Assembly: GCF_039545135.1 (NCBI RefSeq)
Contig: NZ_BAABRU010000014.1
Span: 62,001-126,000, forward strand
Source of the DNA: Herpetosiphon gulosus
GTDB lineage: Bacteria; Chloroflexota; Chloroflexia; Chloroflexales; Herpetosiphonaceae
DNA: 64,000 nt
Direction: 5' to 3'
Positions 24,358-32,185 of the stretch are shown here, in pieces; position 1 is the stretch's first letter, and every line of letters starts with the position of its first letter. The notes below the pieces were generated by a model. It saw nothing but the letters and a program-made list of their open reading frames with translations, was not told the DNA's origin and made no database searches. A program made the position numbers and the translations under genes.

Positions 24358-25203
24358 ATGAATACATTGCTTCAACAATTGATTGCTGCGTTGCTCTACC
24401 CTGGTTTGCTCACCACAATGTTGTTAACCCTTGCCGTGATTGGAATTACCAAGTTGCATGCGCCTGGGGGTGGCTTAAGCCGTGGTTTTTTAGCAGCCTT
24501 GCAGGGCAAAACCTCGCTCAATCTAGCCCTAGCAGCACTTTTGGCGCTAATTGCCCCAGCATTTTTGCCATGGGCCGGCTCGCCGCTGGCAACAACCCGT
24601 TTGGGACAATTATGGTTGGCGTGGGCTTTGCTCGAAACCTCGTTTATGCTAGCACTGATGCCTGGCTTACAAAGTTTGGCTGCTTCGAGCGTGCGGGCCG
24701 CCATGCGCGAGGCCCAACTCAGCAGCGCAGGCCGAATTGTGCTTTGGTTGGCGTTGGGGGTGGCACTTTGGACAGGCGATAATTGGCAGTGGAATATTGT
24801 GCCAGCGCGATTTTTGGCATTAATCGCAGCGGCCATGGCTTTGCCTGTGGCGCTTGGTTGGGGGCCATTTGCCCACGATTGGAGCCTCACCCCAGGCGGC
24901 CCCGAAGCCGAACTCAACCGCGCTAGTGCCGAGCTAGCCCAATGGGGCCGGGCGATTCGTGCGACCGTCTTGTTAAGCTTGATTCCACTTTTGGGTTTTC
25001 CAATCACGGCAGGCTTGCATTGGTCGTTGCATGTGGCCTTGACCATCGCTACTACCTTGGCCTTGGCGGGAGTTGGCCGTTATATTAATGGTTCAACTGT
25101 GCGCCAACCCTTGAGTGAGAGCTTACGTTGGTGTTATACTCGCGCCTTGCCTTTAGCCTTGCTGAGCGGAATTGTCTTGGTGGCGATGCAGCGTTGGCTG
25201 TAG
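24358..25203 (+). CDS. NuoH/HyfC-like membrane protein
   Basis: 281 residues with about eight membrane helices. A cytoplasmic-facing stretch, LTPGGPEAELNRASAELAQWGRAIR (cut here: LTPGGPEAELNRAS then ELAQWGR), occupies the position of the acidic EAExEL loop of NuoH and HyfC, and SVRAAMREAQLSSAGR resembles their conserved Arg/Gln helix. Taken with the NuoB-like gene directly upstream, this suggests a reduced membrane module of the complex I/hydrogenase superfamily. The usual NuoH ubiquinone-site motifs are not clear. It could instead be an unrelated polytopic protein. The ABC ATPase gene starts ten bases after the stop. Confidence 0.45.
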   Translation: MNTLLQQLIAALLYPGLLTTMLLTLAVIGITKLHAPGGGLSRGFLAALQGKTSLNLALAALLALIAPAFLPWAGSPLATTRLGQLWLAWALLETSFMLALMPGLQSLAASSVRAAMREAQLSSAGRIVLWLALGVALWTGDNWQWNIVPARFLALIAAAMALPVALGWGPFAHDWSLTPGGPEAELNRASAELAQWGRAIRATVLLSLIPLLGFPITAGLHWSLHVALTIATTLALAGVGRYINGSTVRQPLSESLRWCYTRALPLALLSGIVLVAMQRWL

Positions 25204-25213
25204 GAGAGAAGCG

Positions 25214-26185
25214 ATGACTGCCTTATTGCTTGAGAAAATCGTCAAACGTTTTGATACGACAACCATTTTGCGCCAACTCAATTTGCTGGTGCAAGAAGGT
25301 CAGGTTTATGGGTTGCTAGGAGCCAATGGCGCAGGCAAATCGACCTTAATTCACCTAATCATGGGTTTTTTATACCCCGATAGTGGCCGAATTGAGGTTT
25401 TTGGCAAAACACCCACTGCCATGCATGGTCAAATTGGCTACTTGCCTGAACGCCTACGCTACCACACTCACTGTAGTGCCCGCGAATATCTGACTGCTAT
25501 GGGCAATTTTGCTGGCATGCGCGGAGCCAGCCTCACCAGCCGGATCAACGATTTGCTCGAATTGGTTGGTTTAACTGAGGCTGCTGATCGGCGGATGCGC
25601 AATTATTCCAAGGGTATGACTCAGCGCGTCGGAATCGCCCAAGCCTTGCTTAGCGACCCGCAACTGCTGCTGATCGACGAGCCATCATCGGGCCTCGACC
25701 CGCAAGGTCAACTTGAAATGCGCGATCTTTTGCTGGATTTACGCAGTCATGGCCATACGATTTTGATCTGCTCGCATCAGCTTGATGAGATTGAGGCAGT
25801 CTGTAATCGGGTGGGCATTTTAGTGCATGGTGCAATTGCTGCTGAAACCGATTTAGCCCAACTAACTGGCACGAACGGCGTAGTCATCACGCTTAAAGAA
25901 ACCCCAACCGATGCGCTCGATTTTGCCCTACGTTCGATCGACCCAAGCATTGTGCGTGATGATCGCTTTATCACTGTGCCCGAAAATAGCCCAACCTTGC
26001 AAGGGCGTTTATTGCAATTATTGCTTGACGAAGGTTATACCGTGGCTTCATTGCAACCAAGCCTTGGCAATCTGCGCGATCTCTATTTGCACGTTGTATC
26101 TGGTAAAGAACCACCAGCTGAAATGCAGCCCCAAGCGCCGCTGGCTATTCTGGATAGTTTGTTAGCTGGCGAGGAGCAGCAATAA
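25214..26185 (+). CDS. ABC transporter ATP-binding protein (ABC-2 type)
   Basis: 323 residues. The start at 25214 follows AGGAGAG; an earlier ATG lies inside the upstream gene. Walker A GANGAGKST at about residue 36-44, a Q-loop (QIGYLPE), the signature MRNYSKGMTQRVG, Walker B LLLIDEPSSGLDP and the H-loop SHQLDE are all intact. The C-terminal 90 residues form the accessory domain of ABC-2 exporters (ITLKETPTDALDFALR). The final codon overlaps the start of the permease, so the two are coupled. The transported substrate is unknown. Confidence 0.88.
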   Translation: MTALLLEKIVKRFDTTTILRQLNLLVQEGQVYGLLGANGAGKSTLIHLIMGFLYPDSGRIEVFGKTPTAMHGQIGYLPERLRYHTHCSAREYLTAMGNFAGMRGASLTSRINDLLELVGLTEAADRRMRNYSKGMTQRVGIAQALLSDPQLLLIDEPSSGLDPQGQLEMRDLLLDLRSHGHTILICSHQLDEIEAVCNRVGILVHGAIAAETDLAQLTGTNGVVITLKETPTDALDFALRSIDPSIVRDDRFITVPENSPTLQGRLLQLLLDEGYTVASLQPSLGNLRDLYLHVVSGKEPPAEMQPQAPLAILDSLLAGEEQQ

Positions 26186-26964
26186 TGGCAAAACTTCGAC
26201 AAATTTGGGCTTGGACACGCTTCATTTGGAGCGAATACCAACGAACAGGGCGTTTTTTGGTTGAGCTAGGGGCATTAATTATTTTTGCCTATGTATTTCT
26301 ACGCAAACCCAATGTTGAGGCGCATCTTACCGCCACTCAATTCTTTGGCATGACCGCCATTTTTGTGCTCTGTCAGACAATTTTCACCACAACGATGATG
26401 GCAGGCCTGGGCAATCGACCGCAAGGCTATGTGGTTTTGGCTCGCTCATTAGGTCGCAAAGGCTATTTAGTTGGCCTCTTTTTAGTCGCCTTTTTAATGA
26501 GCTTGGTTAATTTAATTCTCTGTACTATTATCGTCACCATCATCAACAAGCCCGTCTTGTGGGATGCAGTGATTTGGGGCGCGGGAGCCTTGCCGCTAAT
26601 TTTAGATATTGCTTTGGTAACTGCCTTAGTGCTGTTACTCTCAAGTTTGGTGTTATCGCAAGGCTGGCGCTTGAGCATTTTGGCGGTAATTGCCTTGGCT
26701 TCGTTGAGTACCAGCGATATTTTCACCAATACCTTTGATCCAAATGGCAGCCTTGGCAAAATTTTGGCAGCAATTCGCACGATCGTTGGCATTCCGCTAA
26801 CCCCATTGTTTGCAGGCTTTGAACTAGCGGTTACGCGCCAAGCCTATGAAAGCAATTTGAATCAGGCCTTGGCAATTTTAGCTGGTCAGGCTGCGCTATT
26901 AATTGCGGTGAGTGCGTTTGGCTTTTTTGCCTTTGAACGGCGCGATATTATTTTAGGAGCCTAA
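26185..26964 (+). CDS. ABC-2 type permease
   Basis: 259 residues with six predicted membrane helices (for example LVELGALIIFAYVFL, LVGLFLVAFLMSLVNLILC, LPLILDIALVTALVLLLSSLVL, LAGQAALLIAVSAFGFFAF). The start shares a base with the stop codon of the ATPase. The final cytosolic residues resemble the FERRDI tail seen in ABC-2 permeases. With the ATPase it should form a homodimeric exporter. The GlpB-like gene starts two bases after the stop. Confidence 0.8.
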   Translation: MAKLRQIWAWTRFIWSEYQRTGRFLVELGALIIFAYVFLRKPNVEAHLTATQFFGMTAIFVLCQTIFTTTMMAGLGNRPQGYVVLARSLGRKGYLVGLFLVAFLMSLVNLILCTIIVTIINKPVLWDAVIWGAGALPLILDIALVTALVLLLSSLVLSQGWRLSILAVIALASLSTSDIFTNTFDPNGSLGKILAAIRTIVGIPLTPLFAGFELAVTRQAYESNLNQALAILAGQAALLIAVSAFGFFAFERRDIILGA

Positions 26965-26965
26965 G

Positions 26966-28171
26966 GTGCAAGCTGATGTGTTGGTGATTGGCGCAGGCCT
27001 TGCTGGCTTGTGGAGCGCAATCTTGCATGCGCAAGCAGGCCGCAAGGTTACCCTACTGGCCAAAGGCCAAGGAACCTTGCCATGGAGCAGCGGTTGCCTT
27101 GATCTCGTGCCGCAACAACCAACCAACCCAGATCATCCCTACTCCAAACTCCAAACTGCACTTGAACCAGCAACTCACGCTTGGCTTAAATTCAGCCAAC
27201 AGCAAGATTATCGGTTTGTTGCCAACTTAAAGCAGCATTATTGGCTGCCAACAGCAATCGGTACATGGCGACCAACCAACGCCGTACCATTAACCATGCT
27301 CAATGCTGAACGCTCAATCATCAGCAGTTATCGGGTGTTGGTGCTAGGCTTCCGCGAATTACGCGATTTCTTCCCGCCCTTGTTGTCAGCACGACTTACC
27401 CAGCAAGGCCTTGCCGCTCGTGGTTGCTACTTAACCATGCCTCCTAGCCAACGATCCCGAGATTTCAATAGCGCTAATTTGGCGCGTTTATGCGAACATG
27501 CTAGTTTTCGCCAAGCCCTGATCAAGCAGATCGATCAGATTCGTGGTGATGCTCAACTACTGCTGTTTCCCGCCGTACTTGGCATCAGCCACACCACCAG
27601 CATCATCAATGAGTTGCAAACAGCCTTAGGATGTTTGGTGGCTGAAGTGCCAACCCTGCCGACCAATGTGGCCGGATTACGCTTGCAACGCATGTTGATG
27701 ACGGAATTAGAGCGGTTGAATGGGCGAATTCAACTGAATGCTGAGGTTATTCGCGGCGAATTTGTCGATCGGCGCTTGGTTGCGGTCTATAGTGCGGCGG
27801 CGGCTCGCGAACAGCGCCATACTGCTGATCACTATATTTTGGCAACTGGTGGCATTGGCGGTGGTGGATTACGCGCCGATTATCCCAATGGCTTACGTGA
27901 AACAGCGCTGAATTTGCCAGTTCAGCAACCCAACCAGCGTGATCAATGGTTCGAGGCCAATGTGCATGCCCAACATCAACTCTTCACATCGGGCATTGCA
28001 GTTAATCAACAACTTCAGCCAATTGATGCTGAACAGCAGCCAATCGCTGAAAATGTGCAAGTGGTTGGGGCAGCCTTGGCTGGCTGCGACCCAATTCGCG
28101 AACGCTGGGTTGAGGGTTTAGCCCTTGCCAGCGCGACCTTTGGCTTTGAGAGTCGAGCGTTCAGGGGCTAG
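26966..28171 (+). CDS. GlpB-like FAD-dependent oxidoreductase
   Basis: 401 residues from a GTG with AGGAG upstream inside the end of the permease gene. The N-terminus has the dinucleotide-binding fold (VLVIGAGLAGLWSA, then a basic strand end VTLLAKGQG) and a SSGCLDL motif like that of GlpB (FSSGSLDL). VPTLPTNVAGLRLQ and ATGGIGGGGL near the middle and the VGAALAGCDPIRE ending also match GlpB, the FMN/FAD subunit of anaerobic glycerol-3-phosphate dehydrogenase. glpA and glpC are absent. A different small-molecule dehydrogenase role within the NuoB-like cluster is possible. Confidence 0.65.
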   Translation: MQADVLVIGAGLAGLWSAILHAQAGRKVTLLAKGQGTLPWSSGCLDLVPQQPTNPDHPYSKLQTALEPATHAWLKFSQQQDYRFVANLKQHYWLPTAIGTWRPTNAVPLTMLNAERSIISSYRVLVLGFRELRDFFPPLLSARLTQQGLAARGCYLTMPPSQRSRDFNSANLARLCEHASFRQALIKQIDQIRGDAQLLLFPAVLGISHTTSIINELQTALGCLVAEVPTLPTNVAGLRLQRMLMTELERLNGRIQLNAEVIRGEFVDRRLVAVYSAAAAREQRHTADHYILATGGIGGGGLRADYPNGLRETALNLPVQQPNQRDQWFEANVHAQHQLFTSGIAVNQQLQPIDAEQQPIAENVQVVGAALAGCDPIRERWVEGLALASATFGFESRAFRG

Positions 28172-28355
28172 GGGGCAGGGATCAGTTAAGAGTCGAGGAT
28201 TCAGGGGCTAGGGGCCAGGGATCAGTTTGGATTACAAAAATAGGCTATTGGCTTTTGATATTCCAACCAATCTCCGATAGCCGATAGCCATACTCCACTC
28301 TGCGCCTCTGGGTTAAATCTAGCCCCTGAACCCTAGTCCCTCACCCTAATGTTCT
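28172..28355. repeat. intergenic repeat mosaic
   Basis: Two nearly identical GTCGAGGATTCAGGGGCTAGGGG-type stretches (about 28153-28184 and 28191-28222), a GATAGCC hairpin (28241-28290), a CTCTGCGCCTCTGGGTTAAA copy (about 28298) and a CCCTGAACCCTAGTCCCTCACC copy. The gap separates convergent genes and has no coding potential. Confidence 0.6.
28241..28290. repeat. GATAGCC-type hairpin repeat, degenerate copy
   Basis: TAGGCTATTGGC on the left can pair with GCCGATAGCC on the right across about 25 bases, with mismatches. It belongs to the same family as the repeats at 15723, 17775, 39861 and 60689. Confidence 0.5.
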
Positions 28356-28856
28356 TTAGCGGACTGTCATAACTTCGACATCAAACACCAAATCGGCGTT
28401 AGCTGGAATCGTCCCCTGACCTTGCTCGCCATAGGCCAAGGCTGAAGGAATAATCAAGCGGCGTTTGCCTCCTTGCTTGATGCCAACCAATCCTTCGTTC
28501 CAGCCCGTGATGACCATTGCTCCGCCAACACCTTCAACCGCAAATGGCTGGCCCCCAACATTTGAATCGAATTGTGAGCCATCGGATTTAAGGTAGCCAG
28601 TGTAAAAAACCTCAGCCGTTGAACCAGCGGTTACTTCGGGGCCACTACCGACTACAATATCCACATAGCGCAAGCCACTGGCAGTTTGCTTAACTTCTAA
28701 ACCATTGGGCAGCGCTGGAATAACTGCCGAAACATCTGAAATATCTACGCCAGTCGTTGCTGAGGTTGGCATAGCGGTGGGGTTTTCGGGGCGAGCAATC
28801 TCACCACAGCCAATCAAACTCACTGCAACCAACATCGAAAGAAGAATACGCTTCAC
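28356..28856 (-). CDS. FKBP-type peptidyl-prolyl isomerase lipoprotein
   Basis: 166 residues from a GTG at 28856 that has AAAGGG six bases upstream and gives a standard lipoprotein signal (KRILLSMLVAVSLIGCG); a GTG or ATG at 28871-28874 would place the binding site inside the gene. The FKBP domain covers about residues 60-166 with active-site residues in YTGYLKSDGSQFDSN, GWNEGLVGIKQGGKRRLIIP, LAYGEQGQGTIPAN and VFDVEVM. It should speed proline isomerisation in exported proteins. Monocistronic. A TATAAT (28896-28901) is the likely -10 box, though no -35 box was seen. Confidence 0.9.
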   Translation of the reverse strand: MKRILLSMLVAVSLIGCGEIARPENPTAMPTSATTGVDISDVSAVIPALPNGLEVKQTASGLRYVDIVVGSGPEVTAGSTAEVFYTGYLKSDGSQFDSNVGGQPFAVEGVGGAMVITGWNEGLVGIKQGGKRRLIIPSALAYGEQGQGTIPANADLVFDVEVMTVR

Positions 28857-29190
28857 GGAAAGCCCTTTCATCACAAATTGAAACCAAACGCCGCTATTAT
28901 ACCTTGCTTCACGGATTCATCAGCTTTACATCATTTTCAAAGCGTTGGCAATCTTCTAGGATAGGGCGTGGAACAATCTATGCATGGTTGACGTTATATT
29001 GATACGCAAACACAAAGGGGGTTCCCAATGGAACGATTGTCAGACAAAATTTCAGCCGCATTATTCGTCGTTATGCTTCTGTCGATACCCTTTTTATATG
29101 CAATTGTCAGCGGCAGTTAACTTCACTGTCGCCAAATATTAATCTCACTCAGCACATGAGTCGTGTATAATGCGGCGAAGGAGATTAGGT
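28857..29190. other. gap with divergent promoters and a 30-residue gene
   Basis: The FKBP -10 box lies at 28896-28901 on the minus strand. On the plus strand a TTGACG (about 28988) and AAAGGGGG (29014-29021) precede the small membrane peptide gene at 29028. The last 70 bases lead into the Gln-Gly repeat protein, with TATAAT near 29166. Confidence 0.4.
29028..29120 (+). CDS. 30-residue single-helix membrane peptide
   Basis: ATG to TAA gives 30 residues. After an N-terminal MERLSDKIS the rest is one hydrophobic helix (AALFVVMLLSIPFLYAIV) ending in SGS. A strong purine-rich site (AAAGGGGG) precedes the ATG by six bases, which together with the clean helix argues for real translation. It matches the form of small inner-membrane proteins but no known one was recognised. 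It may be transcribed alone or with the downstream operon 70 bases away. Confidence 0.5.
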   Translation: MERLSDKISAALFVVMLLSIPFLYAIVSGS

Positions 29191-30897
29191 ATGGCACAAC
29201 CAACTGAGATTGTTCACCTGCTACGCCCCTTCGGGCGGCGCTTACGCCTTGCCGATACATTGCAATGGCTGAGTCGTACATTTTGGCTACCGGCGCTTGG
29301 CTTTGCCTTAATCCAAGGTGCTGGTCGGCTCTTCCCAATTCCCAACTGGACATTATGGTCGTTAGTGCCTTTTGCGGTTTGGCTCGTTGCCTTACTGGTT
29401 GTAGCGCTACGCCCACAATCGAGCAATCGCATCGCCCAACGTAGCGATCTCGAACTCGATTTGCGCGAACGGCTCTCGACTGCGCTCGAATTGCACAAAC
29501 GCGATGATCGCGGGCCACTTGATGATGTTCAATATAATGATGCACTCGATAAAGCCCGTAACGCTAATGCCAAGGATATTCGGGTTGCACCACCGCGCAA
29601 ACATCGCTTGTGGTGGGGTTTGGCAACAATGTTCCTTGTGCTAGGCATTACTTCGGCTGTATTGCCGAATGCCCAAAGCACTGTTTTGGCTGAACGCGAG
29701 GCCGTCAAAACCGATCTCGAACGGATTGCCGACCGCATCGACCAAACCCGTGAAGAAATTGCCAAAGACGAAACGCTTTCGCCTGAAGAACGCGCTGAAT
29801 TGGATCGCCAATTAGCTGAATTATCCAAGGATTTGCGCGAAAATACTGGCTCACGCGAAGATGCCTTGGCTAAAATCTCGCGCACCGAGCAGCAATTGCA
29901 AAAGCGCTTGGATTCACGTGCCAGTGCTCGTCAAGCTTCGTTGCAAGAGTTAGCCCAAGCCTTGAAAAACCAGCGTGGAGCCAACCAAGAGCAACGCCCT
30001 GAAGCCAGTGATGCCGCCAAAGAGTTGGAACAAGCCGCCCAAGATGCTGAGAAGATGACTCCTGAGCAGCGTGAGCAATTGGCCAATGCGCTTGAACAAC
30101 AAGCCAACCAAACTGCGGCAACTAATCCTGAATTGGCTCAATCGTTGCGCGATGCTGCGAGCGCTTTACGCAACGGCAACCTTGCCGATGCTCGCTCAGC
30201 TTTGCAACGGGCCAGCAACCAAGCCAGCCAAAGCGCTGAGCAATTACAAGATCAAGAAGGTGTTGAACAGGCCTTGAGTGAAGTGCAAAATAGCCGTGAC
30301 CAAGCTGCCCAAGCTGGCCAGCAAGGCCAACAAAATCAACAAGCTGGCCAACAAGGTCAACAAGGCCAACAAAATCAACAAGCTGGTCAACAAGGTCAGC
30401 AGGGTCAACAAGGTCAGCAGGGTCAGCAAGGCCAACAAGGTCAGCAAGGCCAAGGCCAGGGTCAAGGTCAGGGTCAAGGCCAGGGTCAAGGTCAAGGCCA
30501 GGGTCAAGGTCAAGGCCAGGGCCAGGGTCAAGGTGGTGGTGGTAGCCAATCCAGCAATCTTGGCTCAGGCAACAGCAATGGCAGTGGCAATGGTACAGGC
30601 CGCAACGATCGCGACTTCCCTGGCACTGGCAACGATAAAGGCCTCGTCTACCAACCATGGAAACCAGGCGCTGCCAATGACCCAAGTAGTGTGAGCGGCC
30701 AGCCCAATGGTAGTGGTAATGCGCCCAGCCAACCAAGCGGCAGCACTGGCCCGGGGATCGCCAATGGCTCACAAGTGCCCTATAATCAAGCTGGCTCTGA
30801 CTACCAAGAATCGGCAGGGCGGGCGGTGGATAGCGGATACATCCCACCACAATTGAAAAACTTTATCCGCGACTACTTTAACCAATTGGAACAGTAA
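29191..30897 (+). CDS. membrane-anchored coiled-coil protein with Gln-Gly repeats
   Basis: 568 residues from ATG 29191 (AAGGAG upstream). Three N-terminal helices (about residues 30-50, 53-72 and 140-162) are followed by about 200 residues of Glu/Ala/Gln/Arg-rich coiled coil (TREEIAKDETLSPEERAEL and similar). A run of about 70 residues alternating Gly and Gln follows, then a Ser/Gly/Asn-rich region and a short ordered end (IPPQLKNFIRDYFNQLE). First gene of the MoxR-DUF58-VWA operon. The domain order recalls proteins found beside MoxR clusters in other phyla, but no exact family was recognised. Probably a structural or scaffold part of the complex. Confidence 0.65.
   Translation: MAQPTEIVHLLRPFGRRLRLADTLQWLSRTFWLPALGFALIQGAGRLFPIPNWTLWSLVPFAVWLVALLVVALRPQSSNRIAQRSDLELDLRERLSTALELHKRDDRGPLDDVQYNDALDKARNANAKDIRVAPPRKHRLWWGLATMFLVLGITSAVLPNAQSTVLAEREAVKTDLERIADRIDQTREEIAKDETLSPEERAELDRQLAELSKDLRENTGSREDALAKISRTEQQLQKRLDSRASARQASLQELAQALKNQRGANQEQRPEASDAAKELEQAAQDAEKMTPEQREQLANALEQQANQTAATNPELAQSLRDAASALRNGNLADARSALQRASNQASQSAEQLQDQEGVEQALSEVQNSRDQAAQAGQQGQQNQQAGQQGQQGQQNQQAGQQGQQGQQGQQGQQGQQGQQGQGQGQGQGQGQGQGQGQGQGQGQGQGQGGGGSQSSNLGSGNSNGSGNGTGRNDRDFPGTGNDKGLVYQPWKPGAANDPSSVSGQPNGSGNAPSQPSGSTGPGIANGSQVPYNQAGSDYQESAGRAVDSGYIPPQLKNFIRDYFNQLEQ
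30319..30534. repeat. CARGGY low-complexity repeat encoding Gly-Gln
   Basis: A nearly pure array of CAA/CAG and GGT/GGC codons, first as GGY-CAR-CAR triplets, then as GGY-CAR pairs. Synonymous third-base changes alternate in an ordered way, suggesting expansion by slippage or unequal exchange and a length that varies between strains. Confidence 0.85.
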
Positions 30898-30906
30898 GAG
30901 GATTCT

Positions 30907-31101
30907 ATGTTTCTAGCCCTTGAGTTAGTGTTTCTAAGCCTTCTCGCAGGCGGTATGTGGACACTGTTGGTCGCAACGCGACGCTTCAACATCAGCCAAC
31001 GTGCAATGACGATTTCGTTTGCTGTTACTGCGCTCGGCTGGATGGGCTTTTTGCTCACCACAATTGCTCTGCTCGTTTATGCCACAACACAACTCACGTA
31101 G
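30907..31101 (+). CDS. small two-helix membrane protein
   Basis: 64 residues; AGAGG stands just upstream, and the gene starts nine bases after the repeat protein's stop codon. Two hydrophobic helices (LALELVFLSLLAGGMWTLLVA and MTISFAVTALGWMGFLLTTIALLVY) are joined by a short basic loop (TRRFNISQRA). No family recognised. Likely a partner of the upstream membrane protein or of the MoxR complex. A hairpin with a U-run follows. Confidence 0.6.
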   Translation: MFLALELVFLSLLAGGMWTLLVATRRFNISQRAMTISFAVTALGWMGFLLTTIALLVYATTQLT

Positions 31102-31124
31102 CGAAGAGCAAGAGTTTTAGGTTC

Positions 31125-31179
31125 AAGGCTATAGGTTCTTGCTTGAATCAGGTATGATTCAGAGACCTATAGCCTTTTG
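31125..31179 (+). terminator. branched terminator or GATAGCC-family hairpin before moxR
   Basis: AAGGCTATAGGT (31125-31136) pairs with ACCTATAGCCTT (31165-31176), followed by TTTTG. Inside, TGAATCA and TGATTCA (31144-31150 and 31155-31161) form a second stem. The outer stem resembles the GATAGCC repeats. It would at least partly separate the two upstream genes from moxR. Confidence 0.65.
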
Positions 31180-31195
31180 TTGATAAGGAGTTTGG

Positions 31196-32185
31196 ATGCA
31201 ATACACTGAACGCGATGCTGAAATGTTCCGGCGCACTGCTGCTGCCATTGAAGCTGAAATTGGCAAGGTGATTGTCGGGCAACGTGCCTTAATCCGCCAA
31301 ACATTAATCACCTTGTTGGCTGGCGGTAATGCGTTGCTTGAAGGTGTGCCAGGTTTGGCCAAAACAACCTTGATTCGCACGCTCTCCGAAGCGGTCGATT
31401 GCCAATTTAGCCGAATTCAATTTACCCCCGACTTGATGCCTGCTGATATCATCGGTACAACGATTATCGCCGAAGATGAGCAAGGTCAGAAAGAATTCCG
31501 CTTCCAACGTGGGCCGATTTTCTCTAACCTTGTGCTGGCCGATGAAATTAACCGCGCTACACCCAAAACTCAATCGGCGCTACTCGAAGCAATGCAAGAA
31601 CATACGGTCAGTGTTGCCCGCACCAGTTACAAGCTCGAAGAGCCATTCTTTGTGCTGGCAACCCAAAACCCGCTTGAAATGGAAGGCACGTATCCATTGC
31701 CCGAAGCGCAGCTCGACCGTTTTTTCTTCAAAATCAATGTGCCGTTTCCATCACCCCAAGAATTAGTGGAGATCGCCCAACGCACCACGGGGACTGATCA
31801 AGCTAAGCCGCAAAAAGTGATCAATGGCGCTACCTTGATTCAATTGCAACAAATGGCGCGGTCGGTGCCGGTTGCAACCCATGTCTTGAGCTATGCTGCG
31901 CGAATTATTAGCGCAACTCACCCCGATAGCCCACTTGCCCCCGAGCAAGTTAAGCGCTATGTGAGCTATGGCTCCAGCCCGCGCGGGATGCAGGCGTTGA
32001 TTTTGGCAGGCAAAATTGCAGCCTTACTCGATGGCCGCACCAACGTTGCCTTCCGTGATTTGCGCGAAATGGCCACACCAACCCTGCGCCACCGGATTAT
32101 CTTATCGTTTGAGGGTCAAGCTGAGGGAGTTAACAGCGAAAGTATTGTCAATAGCATTTTGGAATCAATTAAGGAAGAAGCATGA
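31196..32185 (+). CDS. MoxR-family AAA+ ATPase
   Basis: 329 residues with AAGGAG upstream. Walker A is GVPGLAKTT (about residue 45), Walker B FSNLVLADEINRATPKTQ, sensor 1 VLATQNPLEMEGTYPLPEAQLDRF and sensor 2 SPRGMQALILAGK, all typical of MoxR. These ATPases work as chaperones that load metal centres or remodel VWA-domain proteins; DUF58 and VWA partners are encoded downstream. The TGA overlaps the ATG of the DsbA-like gene by four bases. Confidence 0.92.
   Translation: MQYTERDAEMFRRTAAAIEAEIGKVIVGQRALIRQTLITLLAGGNALLEGVPGLAKTTLIRTLSEAVDCQFSRIQFTPDLMPADIIGTTIIAEDEQGQKEFRFQRGPIFSNLVLADEINRATPKTQSALLEAMQEHTVSVARTSYKLEEPFFVLATQNPLEMEGTYPLPEAQLDRFFFKINVPFPSPQELVEIAQRTTGTDQAKPQKVINGATLIQLQQMARSVPVATHVLSYAARIISATHPDSPLAPEQVKRYVSYGSSPRGMQALILAGKIAALLDGRTNVAFRDLREMATPTLRHRIILSFEGQAEGVNSESIVNSILESIKEEA

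Noticed and set aside
24396-25046. A 216-codon minus-strand frame opposite the NuoH-like gene
   Set aside because: It is composed of Lys/Ala/Pro-rich antisense of hydrophobic codons. The plus-strand frame has helices, a binding site and operon spacing.
30122-30850. A 242-codon open frame on the minus strand opposite the Gly-Gln repeat
   Set aside because: It exists because the CARGGY repeat lacks stop codons in all frames. It gives a Leu/Asp repeat with no start signal.
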